NCBI GenBank assembly: GCA_009617715.1
Contig: VTFK01000091.1
Span: 806,001 to 870,000 of the forward strand
Reading direction: 5' to 3'
DNA length: 64,000 bases
Source: Plectrocnemia conspersa
Taxonomy: Eukaryota > Arthropoda > Insecta > Trichoptera > Polycentropodidae
How positions within the stretch are numbered: the stretch's first letter is position 1; each line of letters opens with the position of its first letter. The notes under the pieces are model-generated. The model ran no database searches. It was not told the origin of the DNA and saw only the letters and a list, made by a program, of their open reading frames with translations. Positions 14,301 to 26,300 of the stretch are shown here, piece after piece. Made by a program: the position numbers and the translations under genes.

Positions 14301-17300
14301 TATCGTCCAAATTGTGCTGATTGTTCTTCTCGTTGAGCGAAAGTGTAATTTGCTTAAGCTTATTGTTCTTGGGAGCCATGTCTTCGTCAAAGGCGATCTT
14401 AGCCGATTGCTTTACTCCGTTGACAAAATCTGCGTTTTCTTCTTCCACAACCGCTTGAACAGCAATACGCAAGTATCCTTTGACATCGCCTTTCTCGTTC
14501 ACAATAGCGACTTTATGTATAAGTGGAACAGGATAGAGCAGATTGGAAAGATAGACAAAGCCCCTAAAATGATCAATAAGAACAATCATATAATTGATAA
14601 TCGAATAATTAGTCAAATGAAATCGTACCTTCCGACCATCCTGAACCAAGGGAAGCGATCATAGAACGGATCTCCGCCAGTGAGCGATTCTACGTTATAA
14701 TCTGGCGACGTAGGAGATAGTTCTGCTTCATTGTGATACATCTCTCTCATGAGTTCCAAACGTTGCCTATAAAAAATTGTTTAAAAATTATTTTTAATAA
14801 AAAAAACATGTAGTATTTTAAACTCATGCTCTCATTACATGCACAACTGTAATGAACTTTGCATAAGGGTTGTTTAAATATTTATTTAATAAAACATGGC
14901 AGTGCAAATAAGAAAATACTGAAATGATTCAGAGAAATCATAAGTGAGGCAAAATTATAATATAAATGTGCAAAGTAAACTATTCATTACAAATATCATA
15001 TTTAAATAGTTAAAAAACACTTAAAGCTATAGTGTTTTTATTTTATTTATTACAATAAAAAACAAGAAGAAACTATCGATTTATATCTTAAGCATAATGG
15101 AAGATGTTAAGCGTTTTCTAATAATAATAATAACAACATCGGTGTATAAAGTGGGTAAGGGGTGGGGCAGACGGCACTTTTTCATTTATTTTTAATTACA
15201 CTTTCTTGGCTTTCGGTACAATCGAAACACTAAGCGATATATATATTGAGATGAGACAAATCTCGAAGCGGTACTGACATTCATTCCGATAGCCGAGATT
15301 CGACATTATATTTTATAAAGCTCAAGCCGCAGGCGTTTGGCAGTAGCACAAACCTCGACGGCAAAAGGTTAGCGAGCGAGAGTCGCGTTTGTTGGGCGCA
15401 AGCTGTCAGGCACTGCAGCAGCTCGGACGGGGGAGGTATATCCTGACCAGGTACCATCCCCAGCGACCCTGGACCCTGTATAGCCCCAGATAAATGAGAG
15501 GGACCAGTTGCCTGCACCGGCCCCACCCCTTCCGTAACTGCTTCACTGCCAACGCTTTCATTCATGTTGTAAATCTGACGCATCAACTCAAGGCGATGGC
15601 TATAACAGGATATATAGAGACGGCGTCTCAATTTTATGTGCGCAGACTCTGGTCCGATCCACATTTCATGCACACGCATTAAACGATCGTCAACGTCACA
15701 ACTTCTTAATCATAAACATTCGGAGGATCAAAAGCAACTTATATTAAGTTTATCACAAAGACTTTTACTGTTAAAGGATGATCTGGCTGTTAATCATGAG
15801 CAATTTTTTTTAACTTCATTTTAGATCAAGGTGAGAATATAATTTATGGAATTGCATTTAAAACTCTTATGCATTTATTATTATTTTAGGCACAATTGAT
15901 TTTTTTTGTGATCTGGCTGTCGATTAACAGTTAAAAAATATTTTAGATTAAAGTGAAAATAAAATTTTAATTTATAAATAAAATACAGCTTTGTTATGTA
16001 TGACATAAACTAACAACTCAATAAACTGCTTTCATGATCCTCGCAATATAAATTACACAACCTCCCATCGCCTCAAAATTCTAAATCAATCACCGTAATT
16101 TCTCTAGGGTCCAATAATGAGTGGCTCCGTTCTTTGTGTCTGTGACTTCCACGGCAACGCAAGTCGGAGGATAGGGTCTGCCGTACTCGTCGTCTTCTTC
16201 TGAAGTGGTTCGGTTTGCCAAAAACTCCGGTGGCAGCGGAGAATACAGCGTATCGGTCAGCAAAGTGAATTGGAACTGCACTTTCTTCTTCAGCTCTACC
16301 GATATGGCGTTCGCTTCCTTCAAAAAGATAGCGTTGCCCCACAGATCGTCGCGCAGAGAAGTGAATTGATGGTACTTCCACTTGCGGAAGGCCCAAGCGG
16401 CCAAGCCAGCCTCGCGAGCCGTCCAGCACTCTGTTTCGAATAGAGGATTGACTGAAATGATTAAAGATAGTTACTTAAAAATGGATGAACTGCATCTCGC
16501 GTAGATGCGTTCATTTAAGTGTACAATACCGAATATGTCTTCTTCATTGTGAAAGTCTTCCGGCGTGTACGAGCTATACATGGACATGGTGACGCTTTGC
16601 TCTTCCACCTGACGTTGCAGAGCATCAATCCGAGCCTCGTAACTCTTTCTTTGCTCTTCAAACTCTTGATCGGCCTGCTCTTTCTCCTTACGAAACTGTT
16701 CTTCTAAAGCGCACAGCCTCTTCGCCATCTCAGCTTTGAGATCAATCCCTTGCTTCTCGAGCAACTCACATTGAGCATAGTTCCAATCGACCGTTTCACC
16801 AGTTGCTTAAAAATCAATAAAAATACACTATAACACTACTTTCACATTTAAACAACAACGCAATGAATCAATCATACTCGAAGTATCCATAGCCTTGCTC
16901 TTCCTCTCTCTCGCTTGCTCCGGATGCGTGAATCTAAAGACGTGATTCTTACCCAAGATGACTCTCGATCCAGTTTTCAATATAATAGGTTCAGTTACCT
17001 ATAAATAAAATAACAATCAAACATCTCATATTGTTACTAACAAACAAAGATAATACCTCTCGTCCGTTGACGTAAATGAGTGCCGAATGATGCGGAATCA
17101 AGCATATAACACCATCGGTATTCTCAAACAAGCAATGCTCGCTCAAAATATGAGATCCGCTCAATTGGATATCTTGCGGAATGTTTGCTTCATGAGTTCC
17201 AAGACGTGTAATGCCTAAATCACATATAAAAATATATCAATAGTATATTGAAATCAATTTAAAACTATGAATTAAAATATACCGTCTTTGATATAATAAA

Positions 17301-20300
17301 TGAGGCACTCGGAGAGATTTGGGTCTTCATTAAGATTGACAAGATGAGGCGTTTTCTTCGGAGAGAACACTCCAACGGTGACGCCTTCTTTTACAGCTAC
17401 TCCCATTTCAGCGAATACGGCTTCTCTTTGAATACGAATAGCTTCGGTTCTCTTAAGCTTTTCCTCCCACGTTTCGTTCAATTCTGAAATTAAATAAATA
17501 AGATATATTAATAATCATGTTTTGTATTAATCGGTTAGTTTAACGTACCTGCTATCAATTTTTCAGAAGCTTGCAACTGATCTACAGCTTCTTCCGCTAT
17601 CGTAGTAGCGGCTCTACTCAATTTTGGAGTTCCGATCTCAGCCTCACTGATTCGACGCTCCCTAGCAGCAGGATTATTATCCTCCTCTCCTAAAATAATA
17701 AAAGCTCGGTTTAAATCAATATTCGATTATTTCTCAGTATAAAATCAAATAATAAACATCGATATAATAAACATAAAATAACGTGACTACTGTTATATAT
17801 ATTTAGTGTAGTATATTAAGCAATGGAACTTGCCAGATCATGAAATTTAACCTGGCAAGTTCTAGATGTTACGATATTGCATATAATATATAGAATAAAA
17901 TAAATATATGTTTCAGGTAATAATTATTCAATTTGGAAAGGTTGATGCCCGAAGCACTTTGATATTGATAACAATTAGTGCTATTATTTACTATGCTCTC
18001 TAGTGATGGATCATTGTAAACTAACATTTTCATTCAGTAAATAAATACACTAAAAATATGTACAGCGTTTTAGATCCATCACATGACAACTGTTTAGCGG
18101 GGATTGATTAATTAGCATCACATTTTAAGCAAAAGTGCTGATGTTGAAAGGCTCAATTTTAAAAACCAAAAAACAAATTTATCAGTTCGTTTGAGAGTTT
18201 CCAAACGTTCGTTGTGCCTTTCAGCAAAAACTTCAGAACTTCAACAATGACTTACCATGCTCTGAAATATTCAATGTTATCATGCAAATTCAATAATAAA
18301 AATAATAATAATAATACCATAGACACAAAACTTTAGTTCACAATATTTTTATAATAGATAAATACGACTGCCAATTTTCTGCCAACGACACAAAGGACAA
18401 TGCAAAATAAAACATTGTGAGCGTGAACTTCACACACTAGGACTTTTCATTAATACATATCATAATATAAAGCAGAGGATACATTATTGATTACAAATTA
18501 ATCCTATATCCTTGCATCGAGTGAAAACACACTAAGAGCTCAGTTTAAAAATCATAAGAAAAATATATATGTTTATATATAGACGGCAAAAGAAAAAGGG
18601 CAGCGATTAATATGTCTATCATATCTTTACTTACTATTGTCTTCTCTCTTTTCATACAAGACTTTACCATCTGGTCCTAGAGGATACATATAAATTTCGT
18701 TACAACATTAACATAGCACTCAAAAATACCTTTCATACTATTTGTGTCAATAAACTTATAAAAAATACGATAGACGATGACAGTAATGAACTGACCCTCT
18801 TGGACATCGATGCCTTCTGCTTTGAGCAGCTCTCGCAGCTTCATAATCTCTTCCTTGAGCTCTCGGATGAGTTTAGCGTTAGCATCTTCGTTAACAATAG
18901 CCTTGCATACAATCTGCTTAGCTCTATCCGCATATCTAGAGATGAAAAAGTACATTTATGATTAAACTGCATACCTCTAAATCAACAATCAGACTAATCA
19001 CTAACCGTAAAGTACTCAAAGTTTCATCATAATTGATATCGGCTGGAGATATAGCTGCAATCATAGCAGTTTTGGAATTGCCTCCGAGATTTTCGCGCAA
19101 GAGCCACGTGAGCACGGAGTCGCGATATGGTATAAAATCGGCTTTCTTAGACTTTTTGCTCTTGGAAGCCTGTAAAATAATATGACAACACATTCAATCG
19201 ATAAACTCGCTTGATAATAAAAGCAATAACACTGTAATTTATGCATATATTTTGGATTAAAAGCTGAAAGACATGACTGATGGTATTTTCTAAAGTACTC
19301 ACCGACTATATATTCCAAATGGAATGCGAGAGAAATCATAACGATATTTTAATATTTGACATTTGTAGTTAAAACACAGTAAATTAAGTTGATATATTAA
19401 TAACAATAACCATGTAGTCAAAACTAGATAATTCATAATGATTTTTTTTTTAATATAAATAAATTAACATGAAGTAATTTCACTGTTTGCCACAAAGATA
19501 TGTTTAATCACGCTATTTTAATTTGATTACGAGCACATAGGCCACGCCAAACCGTTTTTAGAAAAAGGGATAAGGGGTGACTCATCGATAAAAAAAAATT
19601 TGTTAAGTCATTCAAATCTATGGAGTTTAATTTATAATACCCTCTTGCTATATTTACACAGCTAGATTAGAAGGCGGTTATTAAAAAATAATAAGTAAAA
19701 GAATTGATTTATTTATTAAAATATGTGTGTGAGCATTACACATTTACACCAACCACAACACATTCACAAACTGCGAGCACCTGAATGAGAACAAATCAAT
19801 ACTATCCTAACATATGGTTAAAAAGTCGGATCATGTTCTTGCATACGGTACTTCACAGGGACCTCATTTCAATTTTTTACAGCAGGGGCATTTTTTTATT
19901 ATTTACATTTTATTAAGATACATAGTATTTAATTAAATGACATGCATTTTTCTGGCAATATTCAATGCCCCCTCCTCTCCCTAAATGACGTTCCAGGTAC
20001 TTCAAACAATACTTGGCAACGCAGTTAGGTGAAACCCAAAAATAAACTTCTTCCAGAATCTCTTGATTGTGTATATTCTCTACCAGTAGCTTGAATAAGT
20101 GCTTTTCAAAGTATACTCGTCGACACGACTCAAGAGAATCATATTCAAGCATACCTTATAGGAACTTTGTGAGAAATAAATATAGATAATTTCGTCTTTT
20201 TATATTAAAAGTGAGTCGGTTGCATCATTTGCCAACAATACCAGAGAAGCATACTGCACATTACGTGGTTGAGCTCAAGTGATGCGCGTATTACAAGACT

Positions 20301-23300
20301 AATCCTAACACATAAAGGGTTTATAAATATGTTTTCTCTCCGTATTTTGTATATTTCCTACTATTAGCATGAAAGTGTGCTTTATCAAGTACACGCGTTG
20401 ACGCGACTCGAGGAAATAATATTTCAGTTACCTTGTAAGAATTATAGAAAATAGGTACCGCTTATATTCTCTCGTATACAGAGATTTGTACCTTTTTATA
20501 AAAAGTGAGTTGATTTTATTAATTGACAACCTAAATAGAGAAGCATATTTAAAGGTTCTGCGTACTATATTATTATACAAGACACACAATGCCCTCGAGC
20601 TCAATTGATGCGCGTATTGCAAGATTAATCCTAAAACAACTTTCCGGATTTTGTAAATTTCCTACTAGCAGCTTGAATAAGTGCTTTCTCAAGTATACGC
20701 GTAAAAGCGAATCGAGATAATCATACCCCTTGTGGAAAATAATAATATATAATATTTATATTCCATCACGTACAGGTATTTGAGAAACAATTTTTGGACA
20801 TATTTTTATTAAAAATGAGTCGGTTGCAATATTTTGCAACTAGACCACAAAAATCTTAATGGAATATATTTTTAAGAATACATAAAATTAAAATTATAAA
20901 TATGACAGTATTAACGGATTTGAGCCACAGTCACATAAAAAACCGCCGGGGCTTCACCCTTGCCTTGTCGGGTTTACACAGAAGAAACTGCAGTCTCTGG
21001 AGTTGTATCCACAGAGATTAGGCGACCTTAATGGGACATCCTTCATACAAGAAGCCGTGACTCATTAAAACAGAAGCAATTATTTTCACAAAAGAAGCCA
21101 CCACTTCTCTTAAATGAAGAGATTTTTTTTTTATCAAATTGTAAATATTAAAATGGTAATAAATCAGTAAGATGTATGTATGTATGTTATATTTAATTAA
21201 TATGTTTGTAAAATTATTTATATTATTAAGATAAACGCATTTATAAAAAATGTGATTTAACTTAAAACAGCGTGTAATTCATATTTGTGGCAAACATCTC
21301 ATAGTTCTGTGTTTATGACAATTCGAGAACCAAACTAGCTTATATCATATATCTCAAGATGAAGAGTGATCACATCGTAACATCTCAACTACTCACCATT
21401 TCAGCCAAAGCTGATATAACTTTTCCTAAAGTTGTCAACGATTTGTTGATGTTCGCCCCTTCTTTGAGTCTCGTGCCCTTAGCGCCAGTAGAATCCGCCC
21501 TTTCAGAACCAGCCAAATCTACCAACGATATTTTTGACACTTTTTCTGAAAGCAGATCTGTGGTGATGTCGTGCCGCTGTTGCGTGAAGAATATTGTGAA
21601 CACGGCATGGGATCTGCTGGAAGTCTCGTTCATGTTTGTCGCTGCCACCGTTCTGTAAGAAAAAGGACGTTAAATACCTAAGCCTAATTATTAACTCAAA
21701 ATGATCTTACCTGGCTTTGTTTCCCTCGTCTATTAAGTCGTTAATGTCTTGGAAATTAGTGACAGCTAATTTTGATAAGTCTTCGACGTAGGGTCCAAGC
21801 AGAGGATGCTCGCGAACCCTAAGATTGCCTTTGTTCTTGGGGTTGAGCAAATCTCGCACTCGTTCGCAGTAGATTTCCATATATGACACTTCAACCGAGT
21901 ATTTTAAATCATCGCTGGTAGTCTGCCTGATCCTTCTAAACAGATCTTTGCATATCTGAGGAATGATACCCTCTTGGCCATCCTCCTGTTTTCCCATCAT
22001 CGTATAAGACTTACCAGCACCAGTTTGACCATATGCGAATATGCATATGTTGTAACCTGTAAATTGAATCGTTTACAATATGTTTTTACATCATATGATA
22101 ATGTATAGATAAAAAGTATGATCACCATCGAAGGAATGTTGTAACATCTCCTCTCCGATGTCTTTATAAACCATAATTTGATTCGAAAAGTCTTCATCGT
22201 CAGGCTGTAAGACATAGTTATTTAAATTTATATTGAGAATCAGTGATGTTTAATGTTTGGATACTTACGTTGTGAGACCAATACGAGAAGTCAAAATTGA
22301 AGCTTTTGACCGCATCTTTGGTGCCAGGTGGAGCTTTCGGATTTACGATGGCTGCAACGAGAAAAAAACGTCCATCAAGAGTGCGTCGATATTCGTGCAT
22401 TTTTAAAATACCGAGGAATTGCATCTGCAGCGTGGGCACATAAAACCGCCGTAAAATCTTCAAACTCACCTCTGACGTGTAAAACGTCTGGGAAACTTTA
22501 CGACTTGCACAGGAAAAGTCTTATTACCGCATGCGGAAAACGTCGGCGCTGCGCCGACCACTGTTTGCGATAAAATGGCAAATTGACGATTTTTATAACC
22601 AGGTCCTAGACGACGGCTATTATATGTATGCGTTGAAAGTCTCTAAATCTCGACAAGCAATAAAAAACGTTTGCGAAACCCTGGAAGCCATAATGGAGGG
22701 CTAATAGAAACTTGAACCCAATACAAACAATAATACGATATCAATTTTCGATATATGTGTATGCCTCAAGACGATAGAACATCATTGAATATCGGGTTTC
22801 AAAATAAGACACATTGTGTTCATATATAGACATATATATTTTTATTCCTTATCTATAAATAAATGAAAGGTTTGAACAAACATTGTAAGTTTACAATAAT
22901 ATCATTTCTTCTGTCTTTCACCAAAATGGTGACAAAATCTCTCGATGCGGGAATTCAAGTAGATATTGTATATATTGAGAAGGTCTTCGACAAGGTTTTT
23001 CATGTATGATTATTAAAAAAATATCTGACCTCGGTTGCTCGGATGATTTAAATCAATTATTCTCGAGTTATTTGAGCGATCGTAGACATTTTGGCCAAAA
23101 AACTTTCACTAAAGATCTCGGAATGATTTTTGCGAGCAAGTGGAGATTCTCTCTACACGTAAACGACACCTGCGATAAATCTTCCAAGATGTTCGGCTTT
23201 GTTTTGAGTAAGGATTGCAATACCAATAATACTAGTATTGGGGTAAAAATAACCTTTAGTATTACCGGTATTACAAAATAAAATTGCCGAATTTTTTTGA

Positions 23301-26300
23301 TTTTTTTTTGCAATCCATAAATTTTATTTGGAAGCGATTCCTCCATGGTTTAGAACTATAAAAACGACAATGTCCATATTGCTTGAAAGCAAAAACGTAA
23401 AATAAAATAATGCTCATTGTAGGGGATTAGCCTAAGAAATTTTATCGTAGTAGGATATCAAAGTAGAATAATATTATCTCTTTTAGTCCAAGAAAGCCGA
23501 AATATTCGCTTACCCTATATATGCAAAAAATCCCACAGACTTTTTTTTAAATTTAATTAAGCATGTTCGACATCGCGACGTGTCAACATAAAAGGAATAC
23601 ATTTGCTTTATATGGCAAATCTAACGGGACCTAGCAGTTCCCAATAATTCAGTTATGTAACAGAAAAATGACCGCGCCCTTTTTATGATAGGGATGGCTG
23701 GCGAAGTAAGTTGAATATTAGCAATAAGTAAGTCTCGATAATTATATTTAAATGAAAATCGTATTTGAAAAAAATCGCAAAATAGTTTTTTTTAAAAAAC
23801 CTTTTTCATTGGAAAATAATGCAATGATTTTTTTGCTATCAACTAAATATAGGTTGTACTAGACAATATAATTCAAATTTGTTGATGGGTATTTTTTAAA
23901 TATAATTTGATTTATGTTTTAATTTTTTTAAGTAAATAAATATGAAAAATACATGTTTTTATACACATAAATATAACATAATTTATTTTAAAATGCAAGT
24001 CAATGATTTAAAAATGAATTATGTTATATTTAAATAATATAATTATGCAGTATTCAAGTATTTTCTATTCCATAATATTTACATTAACATTTATAACGCA
24101 AATTTAATAAATGTTACTTTTTATCAAATATTCGAATTATTCGCCCGATTTTCAACTATATGAATATTCAAATAATTCATCGTATATTCGTAAAATGTTC
24201 GTTTATATTATCTCAAATGAAATTTGAAAAAATCTTGGAATGAAACAATTTGTATACATTTTTTTTTTAATTTATCACCGAGTGACTAGTGCCGCTCTAA
24301 AATCCAAAAATGTAAAAAAATGTGCCACTCTAAAATTCCTTTGAAAAAGATTTGTAAATAGATTTATTTATCGGCGGTATATATTATGACGAAAATTCGC
24401 AGAATTCGTTCATTGAACGAGATGAAATGTTTTGAAATTCCATATTTATATGTATGACGTGGATGACCAAAAAGAGTAAAAGACTGCAGACTGATCAAAT
24501 TACTAATCGAAGCGTCGATTACTACAGATCTTATACTGAAGGGGCGATTTAAGTAAATCGGGAAAAAAACAAAAATTTTGTCGAATGTTTTTGAAAATTC
24601 GGCATAGACCACATCGACCTGGATTTCATAATCAAGAGATTTTGTCACCATCTTCGAAAGGCAGAATTGATTACTGACGTGGAACGACGCGGATGAAAAC
24701 CATGTTATTGGTCTACTAGTTAATTTTAATATTCATTGCAATTGTGTTGAAATATTAAAGATCAGAATCAGCACTCGAATATTATAGATGTAATACCATA
24801 TTCTATTATTACCATATTGTAACGCATTGGGCTTACGCCTGTCAGGTTACAACGAAACGTTTAGTAGAAAAATAAAAAAATAAAATAAAAAATCATAGTA
24901 GTACAGCCAATTTTATATTTGTGAATAAATCAGTGAAAATAACAGAACATACCCTTTCCATTCTCGTTCTATAAAATAAAAACTGCATATTTAAAACACG
25001 TTTAAAAACGTTATTAATTATTGTTAAACATAAAAATATGTCCCTGATTAGAGGAGTTAATTAATATTTGTAATTCTTCACAAATTGTATCACTATCGGC
25101 AGGTTTTAGTAGATAAGAAACACGGTTTTCGTTCGCGTCGTTCCACGGACACCTTTTATGCTTATTATTTTAACCCAGTTATTTTAATAATCCATCATCG
25201 CAATTATACGCTTTGTGTACATCTGCGCTCGCCAAATCTTCTATAGTTCAAACCATCAAGCTCCCGAATGAGATAATGCATATATTTTTTGTACGTATAC
25301 CATTCTCATTGAGTTAATCTGCTTAATCATGATAGCCAGATTTTAATGGCCCCGCTCCGCCATTTTGACGTGGAGAGCTTCGGAGCACGTTGTACATATT
25401 ACGGTTACAGAAAATAGCCAATAGTCCGCTTTAACCTCGACAAAGAAACGGTTTTTGCTTGAGTGGATATAGAGGCACGCGATTGCCCCACGGCCATTTT
25501 GATTACCCACTCGCACACACCCCTACAGGTTTTATTGACAAACTAACGTTCATTAGCCGGGTGGAATTCATCGTTTGTTCGATGCGAAAAATGGCGTGAC
25601 GAAGCCTTATTACGTGACTAATTACGACTATGAGCGATAAAAAGTGCGAAACGCCATAGACGAAATGGGGATTTGGTAAACACGTCTGTTTAATAAAATG
25701 CTCACTACTTGTCATAAATCTTAATACAATTTATTTTCTTATTACCTAAGCTCAGGAATATACTACTATCAGTAAATTAGTACATTAGCTTTGAATATTG
25801 ATCAAATAAACGTCGACATGCGCACAGCTTGTTTATTATGAATGGAATATGAGGGATTTTGTACATATTGTCAAAAATTTCAATCTGTAAATATAAAAAT
25901 TTTAATTTAATTTTGTACATAATATTTAAATTTATTGCGATATATCGTACAACCAAGTCAACACAATCAAGAACTATTAAATAAATACCAATACACGAGA
26001 CTTGAATCAGTGACATCAATTTTATTAAATATAAACTATTAATAAAATAATCTGAGAGCATCGTTCAAAATTATAATTACATAATAATCTTTTAATGAAA
26101 ATTTAAGAACACGAACATTCACAATAAATTTGAAACAAGGTATTTCAGGTATGAATCAAACTAGTCTATCATTCTAGTTCATATTTGTATGCTGGCATAT
26201 GTCTCAACAACCAACTGATATTCTATAACTTCATAATTTTGCTGTGATAATACAGAGATTTTTCATAACTAAATTTATTAACTTAAAGCTTTATCTTTGC

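Noticed and set aside
14284..14664. 126-codon open frame on the plus strand
   Set aside because: It lies antisense to the unc-104 exons at 14563-14265 and 14766-14629, whose protein matches the family; the plus frame is a by-product.
15281..15679. Stand-alone gene with the start at 15679
   Set aside because: The first part of that reading lies upstream of the TTATAG acceptor; from 15599 on it fits as an alternative unc-104 exon instead.
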